Positions 1-11,503 of a DNA stretch of 64,000 nt are shown in pieces. Location: contig JAHBMJ010003703.1 of NCBI GenBank assembly GCA_018398765.1, forward strand, positions 24,260 to 88,259, given 5' to 3'. The stretch comes from Chromera velia. Taxonomy: Eukaryota > Sar > Chromeraceae. A model generated the notes under the pieces. It had not been told where the DNA came from. It ran no database searches and saw only the letters and a list, made by a program, of their open reading frames with translations. The position numbers were made by a program, and so were the translations under genes. The first letter of the stretch is position 1; every line of letters starts with the position of its first letter.

Positions 1-341
1 AATGATATTCAAATATTGGAACACGGCACTCAAATTTAACCGTGTCAGAAATTGTCAGAAGGATTAATTAAATTTGGATGGATTTGGAGACGGCTCACGA
101 CGGCTCACTACAAAAGCGCTTCGAGACGGCTCGTGGCTAAGTTTTTTTAGTCACATGCATGTTGTTCCTGCAATTTCCTGCGTCACACCGCCGTCCTGTG
201 TGCTGGCTCATCGATCATTATAGTGCATGATTGAGCCTCATTTGAAAGGTCAGTAAAGCTTGTACGCTTCTTCCTCATGTGCTCGCCTTTTGAGCAGCAC
301 GTTTTCGCACGCCGACCCTCGTAACCAGACAAAAGTTGACC
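1..341. other. 5' flank without a recognised gene
   Basis: No convincing coding exon is visible. Around 90-140 a short imperfect repeat of the unit gacggctca occurs three times. This stretch probably holds the promoter and 5' UTR of the MYND gene that follows, but no core element is distinguishable. Confidence 0.4.
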
Positions 342-2043
342 ATGATGGACGCGGGGAGACGGGAGACGACAGAAGGGCAGGAGGAGACGGAGAGGGAGGG
401 GGTCGCAAACCCTGAGTTGAGGAACCGAGATGAGAAGGAAGACAAAGCCGAAGAGAAGAAAACGGAGACTTTTATCGCAATCCCGGAGGGTCTGCTCGAA
501 GGGCCAAGAATGGCCATTTTCAGGGGGCTTGTAGAGGGGATTCTCGTCCTTCGAACGATTCTCCTGAATATTTTGGGAGGGTTGACAGACCGACCGCACA
601 CGTTCCCTGAATTTTCAAAGACGTGCCTGCAGATTCTGGAGGAGACCAATAAGTTTCCAGGAGCTTTGCAGAGAGCAGGCGTCTCTTCCAACAAAGTGTT
701 TTTTGATCTACTACAGATTGAACACTTTTTCGCTTTCTCTCTCGAACTCTTTTGCTTCTGGTCCGTCTGGACCCCCTTTCCTTCATTGAAGATCTACCCG
801 AATCCTTTTCAAATCCTCTCCTCTGCTGGTGCTAATCTGCTTTCCCTTTTGGTTAACGGAGAAAAGAGGTTTAAGTCTGTGATCTGGCGAAGCCCTCTGT
901 TCATCCGAGCGTTGAGAAACGCGATTCGAAAACTGGGGGTGACACGAGAAAACCCTGAAGATATCCTGCCTCTCTGCAATTTATTGCGGGCGTTGTGTGC
1001 GAATAACTGACCGCCAGAAGAGGCCATCTGCACCTTGAATCGCTTCAATTCGAAATCCTCCCGATCGAAGCCCACCGCAGCTGCAGCGGAAGAAGATGAT
1101 GATGAGAAGCCTCTTGACTTTTCTCATCTGGTGCGTACCACTTTGTGGTATTGCCGGAAGCGGGGCGCCCCCTGTTTGCACCGGCTGAGCATCTACCGCC
1201 GATTTGCTCTGCGCGACGCGTTCGATGCGGCAGAGCAGAGGTTCTTTTCCGATCATGAGGCAAACGAGGATGCCCTGTTTCTGTTCAAAGCAGCAGTCAC
1301 CAACATTCACGAGGACGGAGACCCCAATTCCCGATCCAATATAGAGAGCCACCGAGGTCTTTCTTCCGAAGATCTCCGCTTTGCCAATGCCGCATATCGG
1401 GCAGAGGCCATCGTTTGGACAGTGCAGAACCCCGCTGTCGCCGAGTACGTCAGCAGAGAGAAAGTCCAGATTCTGTCCGACATGCTCCGACTGAAGGAAG
1501 GTTTTGTTTCAGGATGACGACTACGCTCTTTTGCGTATCTTCATTGCGTGCTTGGAGGCAGCCACCAAGCCCCCCAGAGCCAACGTGCGCGACTTTCCTT
1601 GCCTCTGGTGGGCAAAGAAACTGGCCCCCGGGATTGACCTGGAAAGGCTTCCCATAGGGGAACTGTTTCAGGCTTTCCTCCGCAACGGGAAATTTATCAA
1701 CCAGGCCCGTTGCCTTCTGACCGGGAAATCACCCTCCCGCGAGACCCCCACTGATTGCCTCACAAAGAAACAGATCAGACAGGGGGCCCCTCCTCCGTGT
1801 GCCGTATGCGGGGTTGACGTGCAGTCTTCTGAGTACTGCGGGGGGTGCAAGATGGTGATCTACTGCGGTACTAAGTGCCAGAGAGAGGACTGGAAGAAGA
1901 AGCCGAGGGGACACAAGAGGCAGTGCCCCCGACTGAGGGCTCATGTCCTTGACGTGATTGCCCTCGAGGAACCGGTATTTGCCACTCGTCTGCAAGGGGG
2001 CCTGAGGGGAGAGTCTGCAGAGCCAATGCCACAGAGAGAGTGA
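342..2043 (+). pseudogene. MYND-type zinc-finger protein gene, one in-frame stop (gene or pseudogene)
   Basis: The C-terminal part (about 1795-1925) encodes a clear MYND zinc finger: CAVC, then CGGC, YCGTKCQ, and a final H and C (RGHKRQC). This is the C/C-C/C-C/C-H/C pattern of a protein-protein interaction domain. Upstream are about 400 residues of unrecognised, largely helical sequence. I start at the ATG at 342. The frame changes near 1500, but a 64-nt intron from 1449 (GTCAGC) to 1512 (TTTCAG) restores it exactly and joins AVAEY to DDDYALL. A TGA at 1008-1010 remains in frame; I found no intron that removes it cleanly. Either a short unrecognised intron lies around 940-1020, or the gene ends at 1010 and the MYND part is a separate transcript, or the locus is decaying. 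The zinc ligands are all intact, which argues against old decay. The stop codon is at 2041-2043. Confidence 0.5.
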
Positions 2044-3263
2044 ATGATTGAATCGTTGATTGCCCATTGAAATGGATGTCACGGCGGTACCCATGCATAA
2101 CTGTTAATGCCACACCCGTACGATCAGAATAGCTGGCTGTCTGCAGTGTCTGGCTAGCTGTCTGGTTACTGGCACTTACGGCATAGTGGTTTACACTGGC
2201 AGTTTACACTGTGGTTTGTTAAATTATTATTTGCGAGATTCTACATAATTTATAAACCTAGTTACAAAGAACTTAATTAGCAAAGAACCTAGCAGAGAAC
2301 TTCGAGTTGCCCGCTGTTTCTATATTGATTGATTAATGCAGTACCAATTTACACACTGCCAAATCTAAAACATCGTTGCTCAATGTTTTGATTATACTAG
2401 TGATTATGTTCATATAGCTGTGTCATATAGCATACTTAATGATAAACATGTAACATGATAATAATAATAACTATAGTGCTATGAAATATTATGAATTAAA
2501 TATACGTATAGTGATGTACTGCTGGAGCTAGACGTACTACATGAGTCTTATTGTGAGTCATTGACTCGGAGTCTTGGTCGGAGTCTGGAAATCTCTAAAA
2601 TGCGTTTAAGTTTGGTCTAGTTTACTAAGTTTAGAGTTTTAATTAAACCAGATATTTAGCTAAACATTTCAAGTTAGCTACTACTTTAGCTAGCACTTTT
2701 TAGGAGACTTTTGATGCATCTATGCTGTGAGCGATCTATATATGAGTCTAAAGATATGACTTACAAGAGGAGGCTTTATCTTGTACTAGCGCTATTAGCT
2801 AAACTATTTTTAAGCTAAACTAAATGCGCTGGTTACGTTTGTTCAAACGTTTGTTTGAAGTCAATCTATTGAAATTAAATCTAGTTGAAAATTAAGAAGT
2901 ATTCTACTAGTAGTAGCGTTTAATTTATTAGTCGATTTAATTAAATTTTATAATGAAAATTATATTATGAAATACGATACAAATTGATGAAAGTTCTAGT
3001 GAAAGTTCTTGAAACAATATGATTGTTATCTGTTTTTTTCCGTTTTTTTTTCAAATAGAAGTCTTTTTTCGTTTTTGAATGGGAAAACGTTCACGATCAC
3101 AAAAAGTCTAGATAGAAGTTTCTTTTAACTTTCAAGGTCTCAAATCAACATTTTTTAAATTTTTCATTCCTTTTTTCCAAACATACTTTTTAAAGATTCC
3201 ATTTTAAAAGACATTCATGCACTGCTTTTTAACATAGTTGTTGTATCGGCATATTTGCAAAAA
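2044..3263. other. AT-rich gene-free spacer
   Basis: About 1.2 kb rich in TAAT, CTAGCTA and poly-T runs, with no ORF that looks coding. It separates the MYND gene from the 3' end of the minus-strand hydrolase and presumably contains both 3' UTRs. No mobile-element protein remnant is recognisable. Confidence 0.6.
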
Positions 3264-4645
3264 CTATTTCATTCCCCTGATATACCGCGTCAACTGTCGT
3301 GCCTCCATTTCCCTGTCGTTCTCTCTCGCTCTTCCTTTTCCCCTCTGTCTTGACTGTTTCCCTTCACCGGACTGCGCCTCTTCTTTCTTCGGAGGAGAGC
3401 TCAACGAAGCACCCTCCAAAACGTCGTTTGTATCCCGAAAGTGTTCCTCTTCTTCTCTCTTCGTCTCTATTTCTGCAGACTCATAATCTGAAGCCCCTCC
3501 CTCTCCCCCCTCTCCTCTTTGCTCCCCCATTCCCTCCCACCTTCCCTCCACTGCTGCCGAACTGGCCCACGAGACAAACTTCTCCACTCCCTTCTTTTGG
3601 AACTGAAAGTTTGAGATCCCGAAAGACGGAACGAATCTCTGCTGGTAGCCGTAAAACCCCCATTGATAATGACTCGCATTTTCAATTTCTTCCACTTCCA
3701 GAACGGACTCATCGATCAAAGGGAGGAGTCGGTCGACGTACATTCCCTCTGGTGTGCTCCCCTTCTGTGTGGTCCTGTCCCTCCCTCCAAACACTGCAAG
3801 GAAAGGAACATCTGCCGTCTCCTCCCGTGCGGTGAAGTTCTGGTACACCCCCCCGCTGGCAAGTACGACGCCCCCAACTCTCTCTGGGTGTCTGAAGGCC
3901 GCCTCGGCAGCAGCCATACCGCCAAATGAGTGGCCGAGGGGGAAGAAGGGAAGGCCGTCGAAGGCGCTGAGAGGGAACCCGGTGAGGTTACTCAGAGCCT
4001 CAGGACCTCCTTGCGGGTCCGAAAGTTTCTCGAACAGAGGGAGGGCCTTGGTGGCGTTGTTCAGAGGCGTGACGGGAACGATAGAGACAAAGCCGGAAGC
4101 AGCAAGCTGGAGCAAGACACCCCCATAGGCCTCTGCAGGACATGCAGCGCCCACAAAAAGGAACACAACGCCCTTCAAGATCTTCTCTTTCCTGTCTTCT
4201 GCCTTGTCTCTCTCTCCCTCAGCAGTCGGAAGGAAGGCGAAGACATCGAAAGAGACTTCCTCATTCGAGGCTTTTTTGAGTTCAAATCCGTTTGGTTGTC
4301 TCTCCCTGGTGGTAACTTGAAGTCCGACCGTCACCGTTTTGTAGAGTGCGGTGGCGTTCGCTAGGAGGCCGACTGCGGTCTCTTCAGCTGCGTCGATGAA
4401 CTTTTTGTCCATAAGCTCTGGGGCTCTTCTGTCGTTACCGAGGTCCCTCAACAGGGCGGGAGGGAAGAACACCCAGCCCTCAGGGTTCACCTGCAACAGT
4501 TAACTCAAGCATGCACTACTGACCTCCTATTCATAGAAAACGAAATGCAGAATGCGTCCCGAACAAGAACTATAGGAACAAGAGCGTCCAGCAAACTTGA
4601 CGTAGCCTTTCTGCCGTCCAAGAAACAAATGCGCAGAAACACACA

Positions 4646-4701
<56 letters not shown>

Positions 4702-5785
4702 GAGAGGGAGAGAGAGAGAGAGAGAGACAAAGAGACAAAGAGAGAGAGACATAGAGAGAGAGACAAAGAGAGGGAGAAAGGGAGAGAGAGAGAGGGAGGG
4801 AGAGAGAGAGAGAAAGAGAGAAAGGGAGTGAGAGAGAGAGAAAGGGAGTGAGAGAGAGAGGGAGAGAGAGAGAGAGGAGGAGACTGGCACAAGAGAAGAT
4901 TTGCGAACGAAAGACACTCACCTCAGGAAATTGCAGGAAGGCCGCCATTGTGGTGAAGTCAGATGACCCAGGCAGCGCTCCGGGCTGTTGTGGAGGAATG
5001 AGAGCTTTCAACGCCCTCTCCTCGCCTTCTCCTCTGCATGTCTCTGTCTTTGTCATCCGCCTCCCTTCCGAAGCGAGGGACGCGGGATGGCACAAGAAGT
5101 CTGCTGCCGTCACGTTATCCACTCTGCTGACTCCCGCATTGGAGGGCAACAGCTGTAAGCTTGGCAGGCTCGCACTCTCCTCATCTCCAAGAAACGCCAC
5201 AGTGTAAACAGAACGGTGACGGATCGACGGCAGAGGGGCCGAGGCACCCACCTGTGTCTGTCCCCCATTCCCAGAAAGGGAAGGGGAAGGAAGTCTCCCG
5301 AGGAATACAAGACCCTTCGCACGCGGGTACATGCCCGCAACCAGACGCAGCCCGTCCTCTGCTCTAGAGGGCGAGGCGATGACCCCCCAGAGATCCAGAG
5401 AAGGGCTGAGGGTCTGCGCAACCAGGCCCGCTGCTCCTGCAGCATCCATGCTTGTGACTACAGCCACCACATTCTGGTACTCACTCGGTTCGGGAACGGA
5501 GAGACAGGCAAGCGTGAGAAGAAGAGTAGGAGACGGAGGAGTTGTACGCTCTGCCGCTTCTTCATTGTCAGAATCCAATGGTGCAAGGATGAGAAGACCT
5601 CTCGTGGCGCCGTCTCCGTCTCCTCGTTTCACGATGACTGTCGAGTTGCCGCTTCCCACCCACTCGAGATGCAAATGGCTACACACAGAGGGAACAGAGC
5701 TAGAGACTGCATACTGCACTGCACCTACGGAAAGATAGGACAGTAGAACGCCCCAAAGCGGGAAGGCACGAACGCTGGAGTGCAT
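3264..5785 (-). CDS. secreted alpha/beta-hydrolase (chlorophyllase/PAF-acetylhydrolase-like fold), two exons
   Basis: Exon 1 is 5785-4922 (288 codons, phase 0, donor GTGAGT) and exon 2 is 4490-3264 (acceptor TTGCAG), giving about 696 residues. The ATG at 5785 is followed by a hydrophobic signal peptide (residues about 8-30), so the product enters the secretory pathway; in a plastid-bearing alveolate it could be plastid-directed. The first half (30-288) matches nothing I recognise. The second half carries the hydrolase fold: the nucleophile elbow GHSFGGMAAA, an acidic residue in FGGRDRTTQ and a His in NASHYQWGFYGYQ, a plausible Ser-Asp-His triad. The GHSxGG elbow resembles chlorophyllases and related carboxylester hydrolases, but the substrate cannot be assigned. 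The C-terminus is acidic and charged, ending in a basic stretch. The gene is divergent from the Gln/Gly-rich gene across about 660 bp. Fold confident, specificity not. Confidence 0.75.
4638..4886. repeat. intronic purine/pyrimidine microsatellite (CA)n then (GA)n
   Basis: About 250 bp of (CA)n followed by (GA)n with GGGA and CAAA interruptions, lying inside the single intron (4491-4921) of the hydrolase gene. On the transcribed minus strand it is an uninterrupted polypyrimidine tract upstream of the 3' splice site. The long Ser/Leu-repeat ORFs crossing it are artefacts of the repeat. Confidence 0.9.
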
Positions 5786-6443
5786 TGATGAGGAGACGGA
5801 AAGAATCGGGACTCAGACAGTAAACACCTCTTCAGTCACTCGATCAAGGAGCGCCCGAACAGTCTCACTCTGACCCCCTGGCACTGTAATGTGAACAGCC
5901 CGACGTATAGATCGAGAACGCCAGTGCGAGTGTCCAGCACAGCACTACCGACAAGGACTTTGCACATAGGAGCAAGCCGATTAATGCAATTTGTGGCGGC
6001 GCCCGCTTACGCGTACGTACGCGCGCGCGTCCCGGCGCCGCGGATCGATCGACGTCTCGCGCGCGGGAGCGCGCGCCGCCGCGCATGCAGGCGCATGCAT
6101 CTCAGAGAATCTTCACACTGAGGCAGTCACCCTGCCATCACCCTGCCACAACAGATTCAAATCAGGCGTTCGTTGGATTATGAAAGACTCTGTGCTGCGG
6201 ATTTGGATGTGTGGAGTTGCTGTGGGGTTGTCTGTCATCCTAGCTTCCGAATACTGGCTCATAATTTTTTGTTTGTCGAGTGGTTCCTCGATCTTTGCAT
6301 GCTTTCAGTGTGTCTGGGTTTGTCATTTGTCTGAGTGTCTGACGGCAACCGCGTCTCTTCGAGGAAGAGACAATTCGTTCAGGTGCAGTCTGCGTGAAGG
6401 TTTTCCAAGCGGCACCTGTCCTTCTGGTCGGTGGGTCTTCAGC
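5786..6443. promoter_or_regulatory. divergent intergenic region with CpG-rich alternating block
   Basis: This spacer separates the minus-strand hydrolase start (5785) from the plus-strand Gln/Gly-rich gene (ATG taken at 6444) and is the likely bidirectional promoter. Positions about 5995-6100 are extremely CpG-rich, with alternating CG/TA steps, and end in two GCATGCA palindromes 10 bp apart (6083-6089 and 6093-6099). A plus-strand reading frame stays open from 5991 through 6443 and includes an ATG at 6180 followed by a hydrophobic stretch, so an upstream coding exon of the next gene cannot be excluded. A splice acceptor (TCTTCAG) ends at 6442, just before the ATG, which suggests a 5' UTR intron instead. 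Confidence 0.5.
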
Positions 6444-9400
6444 ATGAAAGAGACTAACGAGTTGGTGGACGTTTTTGTTCCAAAGCGAACCTGTCCCTAC
6501 GACTACATTCTCACTGGCAAGATTGAAAAGACACCCCCAGGAGCCCCGTTCAAGCAGGAGACGCGCATTCGTCTGCCCACAGGGGATCTCATCCGGGCAG
6601 ACCCCAGTAACATCAGAGATGCGTGGGAGGGCCCCTCGATTGATCCTGTAGATGGTGGGGAGCCCGTCAAGAAGAATGACACCGTGGAGCTTCTTTTGCC
6701 TCCTGAGCGTCTCCTCTCCATCCAGCGCCCTGCAAGGCGAGTCAGAGGTTGTGTGTACGACGACAGCTGCGCCCCTCTCTTCTACACTGTGTGCATATCG
6801 ATGAAGAATTCTCTGGACAATTCTTCCTACAACAAGTACGTCACAGTTCACGCCTCCAACCTCCGACAGCCAGGCCCCCCCTTTCCATCGGAGGATCCCC
6901 ACATCGCCTCTGTGGGGGGAGGAGGAATGGGGGCAAACGGAATCCGGCCCCAGGGAGTCAGCAGAATTCAGGTCAGCAAAAAAGAGGAAAGATCGAAAGT
7001 GGACAGACAGACAGACAGACAGACAGACGGAATGACAGGAAGAAAGGAAAGAAGGAAGGAAGGAAACGGAAGAGACGAAAACTGTCCGGTGCATGTGTAC
7101 ATCTCTCAACAAATGGCGGGACGGGAAGGGATTTGTCTGCATAGCCTTGCGAAGAAAAGAAGTACGCCTGTGTGCAGAGGGCGTTCGAGTTTCAAATTGA
7201 CCCCCCTCTCTCCTCCACGCCCCCTCTTGTCTGACCTCACCTCTTCCCTCTGTATTTGTATTTGATTAGATGTATGTGTGTGTGCATGTGTATGTGCAGC
7301 GGGGGAGTCCCCTGATTCTGGAGCACTCCAACATGTCTGCATGGAATGCAACTATGGGAGGTCGCACGGGGCTGGAGGGGGGTGGCACCCAGCCTCCTCC
7401 CCCCCCTCCGAAATCCGATCCCCTCAACACCCTGCAGGGAGCCGGGGAGAAGGGGGGCTTGGCGGCGGGAGATGTGGCCTCAGGAAGGGGGGGCCCCGGG
7501 CGCCACGGTGGGGCGCGGGGTGGCACCCCTCCTGCCACGCAGCCGCCGGCCCTGTTGCAGCCCGGAGGGCCTAAGGGTGCCGTTCCGGGTGCAAAGGAGA
7601 AGGAGAAGGACAACGATGCGGAAGGAAAGATGAACGAAAGGAAGGGCGCGGGAGGGGGTGCTACTCTTCTGCCGCAGCAGCAGATGGCGTCTCGCGGTCA
7701 GTCTGCGTGTCAGACAGTCTACCTACAAAAATACACACATTCTTGCATACACACCCAGGCTCACACAGGTTCACACAGACCCCGTGCGTACAGCTGTGGG
7801 GAAGGACAGATGAAAGCTTGCGCTCACAGAATCGCAATCGGGGTGGGTGGGTGAGTGGGTACTGTAGGCAAAAGTGCGTTCGTCCGTGTACGAATTTGAG
7901 ACCTCCGCAGAGGTTTTCGAGTTTTGAGTGTTGGAGGTGACTCAGATGCGATGCGAGCAATCAAAAAGGCCAAAACGATGTGCTGCATCCGTCCTTTTCC
8001 CGCTTTCCTCCCATCTTGCACGTTTAGTTGCTTCATTGATCCTCGCTTCCCAATCCTGTTGATATGATTTCGTTTAAGTGACTGTATGAAGCTTCCTCTC
8101 CCTCTCTTTCCTCCTGCATGCCATCCATCCATCCATGCAGGGAATTCGTCGGCTGCAGACCGGCCTTCCCCCCCTCCCCTCCCTTCTCTCTCCCCCACTC
8201 AATTCAACCCGAATGCCCAACCCTTCAAGGCAAGAAGCGGAACTGCAAGTCTGAGCAGCCTGGCGCCCACGATGACCGGAGGATCGATGGGCGGAGGAGG
8301 AGGAGACGGGGGGGTTTCTCTCTCAAATCTGCATGCCTCTGGGGGTTTGGGAGGGGGGGGGATCCCGTCTTTGCGCACTCCCGGCCAGCAGCAGCCGTTT
8401 CCGTTCTCTCTTTCGACATCCCTCTCGTCCCCTTCGGCTGCTGGAGGTGGGGGTGATGTACCGATGCCCCCCCCCTCCTCTCCCGGGGGGGGGACACCCA
8501 CGATTTTGAGTAGTCAGGCAGGACAAGGGAGGACCCCCCCTCAGCAGAACCACACAGCAGCAGGGCATGGGGGCATGCGGGGGGAGGAGGACGGCATGTC
8601 GTTTGGGCGAATGGGGAGAAACGCGCAGCAGCAGCACATGGGGGGGCAGCAGCAGCAGATGCCGTTCGTGAATCAGCAGCAGGGTAACCCCATGCAGCTG
8701 TCGGGAATGCCGACGCCCCCACAGCTGTCCGTCTCCGAAAGTGGGGGTTTGGATGCGTCGGCTGCTGCGTTCCCGTCTCCAACCCAGCAAGGTCCCGGGT
8801 TTATGCCAGGCGGCCTCCATGGAGGGGGGGACATGAGCGGTTCGGTCCCTCAGGGGGATTTGGGGAGCCCCGGTGTGGCTCTGTATTCAAATATCACAAA
8901 CTCAAAGGATTGTGAGTCTGTCTGTCAGTCGCAGAGTAGCCAGCCGGTTGTTTTACTTCGTTAGTTTGAACGGATGTCAGACTCGAGTCAGTCAGTCAGT
9001 CAGGCAGGCAGGGTTATGCAGAGACCATTGAAGGAATGGGGTACACATTGACAGAAAGGAAGGGATTGCAATGATCAGAAGCCGGAAAAAAAAAAAAAGA
9101 TTTCTTTCTGCCCTGTGAGTGTGTGACTGTCCGCTCAGTCTGCATGCGTGACTTTCGGAAAGATCATGAATAGCAGTGAGGTAGGCAGGTAGGTACTCGT
9201 GGTCTGTCAAGGAGGGACGGTTTTTCTGTTTGTGACGTATGCTTTTTGGCCTCTTTCCTTAATTCCCTGTGCTTGTTCCTTTCCCGCCTTTCTTTCCTAT
9301 CTTAATCCCTGCCCTCCTTCCTTCCTTCCTTCCCCCTCTCCTTTCTTTTCCCTGCCCATTCCCCAGTTGTTGTATTTTTTGAGAAGACCAGGCGGCCGAA

Positions 9401-11503
9401 AAGACCAGTCCGCCGATTCTGCCTGTCTGGTTGTTTTGGCTCTCTGTCGGTAAAGATTCTCTCTCTCTCTTCACTTCGTTCTCTGAGCTTGTATGGCATG
9501 GCAAGAATTGCATTTTCCCGGAGGTTTCGTCGAGTGTGTCGAGTCGGCTGCTTCCTTCCTTCAAGATTCGTCTGTCTGTCTCTGTGTCTTCCTCTTTCTT
9601 CCCCCCTGCAGGGCCACTTGTTTGCGCCGGGCTATTTGCGGTCGGTTGGTCGGTCTGATGTTTTTCTTCTTCCATGCCTGGAGTGTTTGTTTGTTGTCCT
9701 TTTTCCTGGGGGAGATTCAGGGAGCGCGTCCCGTCTCTGCCTCCCGTCACGCACTTTCTTTTCTTTGATTGACTCTCTCCGTGAGTTGTTTTGTTTTGAC
9801 CACACAGTCACCTGTCTACGGTAGTCGGCTGTTGCATGTGTGTGGGGTGTGAAGCAACTTGGGCCGGCCCCCTCCTCTGTCCGATTCATTCCATTCCTTT
9901 GACGTCCCGCCACCTTAGTTTTTATTTCTCTTTGCCGTCATTTTTCTCTCTATGTCTCCTCTCGAGAGAAACAGATCCGCCTGCCTCCCTTTCTCCTTTT
10001 CTCTCTCTGCCTCCTGCGATGCGATCGCTGTTGAGTTGATGCGATTGTTTGTTGTTCTCTCAACAGAGCCAGGGCCAGCAACAGGGATTCGGCGCCGGGG
10101 GGGGCGGCGGGCACTCGGGACTGCAGATGCCCTACATGGGTCAGTCAGTCAGTCAGTTAGTCCTCATTGCTTCTGGGGGAGCTTGGGAGAGGGCAGCGTG
10201 TCTTTCTTTATTGTCGTCGGATTGCTGCTGTGCCAGAGGCCTGTCTCTATTGTTTTGTATTTGCCACTCGATGTTTTCTTCTGTTGATATGTAAAAGTGC
10301 CTCACCAGAAAATGTAGGCACACCTGCCTTCTGGTAACTGCTGAATCTCCGTCTTCGTCTCCGCGCTTTTGTTGTTGTTCTTCGTCTCTTCCCTGACCCC
10401 TTCACGCTCATTCATTCATTCATTCATTCTTTAATTCATTTATTCATTAATCTTACCCACCGTCTCCATCTCCTCCTTCATGTGTGTTTTCCCGTCTCCT
10501 CCCGCCCTGCCTTCCGCCCTGCCTGTCTGCAGGAGGAGACCAGCCTCTCAGCTCTCCCGACCATGCCAGTCACGCCTTCAGCCAGTCCGTCCACTCCCCT
10601 TTTGCTGCAGCCTTCCAGCAGCACTCACGACAGTCCCCTCAGTCGGGGCCGCAACTTACCATCACAGCGCATCATCGGGAGGAATATGAGACCGGTTCAG
10701 GAGGGGCGCCTTCCGGTTCACCCCACAGCAGCGTCGCAGCAGCAAACCTGATCCAGTCCTTCACGATGCAGCAGTCCCCTGCTGGACAAATGCAACAGCA
10801 GCAAGGTGCAGGCATGCACATGCCAACCCAGGTGCACCCTCTGTCGTCCTTCACCGGTCAACAAACCCAGCAGCAACAACCCGCACCGCCCCAACCCCCC
10901 CAGAGGCAACGAAAGAAAATCAACAATACGGCTTTGACGAACAATACGGATTCCCTCACAGCCAATGGGAGTGGATCCTTCCTCTCCACCTCCTCGGGCG
11001 GAGGGGGAGGGGGGGGAGGTCCTTCTGTTCTCCCGTCTCAGTCTCCGTCCGCCGGCAGAAATCCCAACCAGAACCAGGGGGGGGGGCAGGGGGGCATTCC
11101 CTCTGCGTCTTCCCCCTCCATGCAGCCCCCCCTTTCCGCGTCATCTCATCAGCAACAACAGAGCCCAGCAGGAGGCCCTCAGCCTGCAGTGATTGGGGAG
11201 GGCGATTACGTGTTTGGGACACCTCCCGGACAGCAGCAGCAGCAAATGGGGGGAGGAGGGTCGGGGAGGCCGCCCTCGGGCCGCGGAACAGTGAGCAGCC
11301 AGAGGAGTCAGAAGAGTCGGTCTGGCGGGGAGCGGGACGGAGTTTCAGTCTCCGACGCAGGTCCCCACGGGAATATTCCCCCCACCATGCAGCAGCAACA
11401 CCCCCCCAACTCTGGTGCTCCCTCGATCCACTCGCCCTCCCCCGGTCCCCTCTCCTCCCGTCCCTCCAGCAGAGGGGGCAACCGGGGGGGGGGCCCTCAG
11501 TAG
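6444..11503 (+). CDS. Gln/Gly/Pro-rich low-complexity protein, multi-exon
   Basis: Exons 6444-6971, 7300-7696, 8141-8872, a possible 29-nt exon 9612-9640, 10067-10139 and 10533-11503 (TAG stop). Phases close across all junctions if the small exon is included; without it one junction is out of frame, so that exon is inferred only. The first about 175 residues are the only globular-looking part (VDVFVPKRTCPYDYILTGK onward, several Cys). Its first dozen residues faintly recall ribosomal protein S21e, but the rest does not fit and I do not assign it. The remainder is disordered, with polyglutamine clusters, glycine runs, and Ser/Pro and Met patches, resembling transcriptional co-regulators or RNA-granule proteins only in composition. 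The (GACA)n and (GTCA)n arrays sit in introns. Function unknown. Confidence 0.6.
8873..10066 (+). other. large intron region of the Gln/Gly-rich gene
   Basis: About 1.2 kb of pyrimidine-rich sequence between well-supported exons, with (GTCA)n and (GGCA)n stretches at 8985-9010 and TTCC repeats around 9310. The only coding candidate is the 29-nt micro-exon at 9612-9640, flanked by CTGCAG and GTCGG, which is needed to keep the frame. Confidence 0.5.

Noticed and set aside
4527-4917. Ser/Leu- and Arg/Glu-repeat ORFs on both strands
   Set aside because: They are translations of the (GA)n/(CA)n microsatellite inside the hydrolase intron.
6444-6500. Ribosomal protein S21e match at the start of the Gln/Gly-rich gene
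   Set aside because: Only about a dozen residues look alike (ELVDVFVPKR); the following sequence lacks the S21e pattern.
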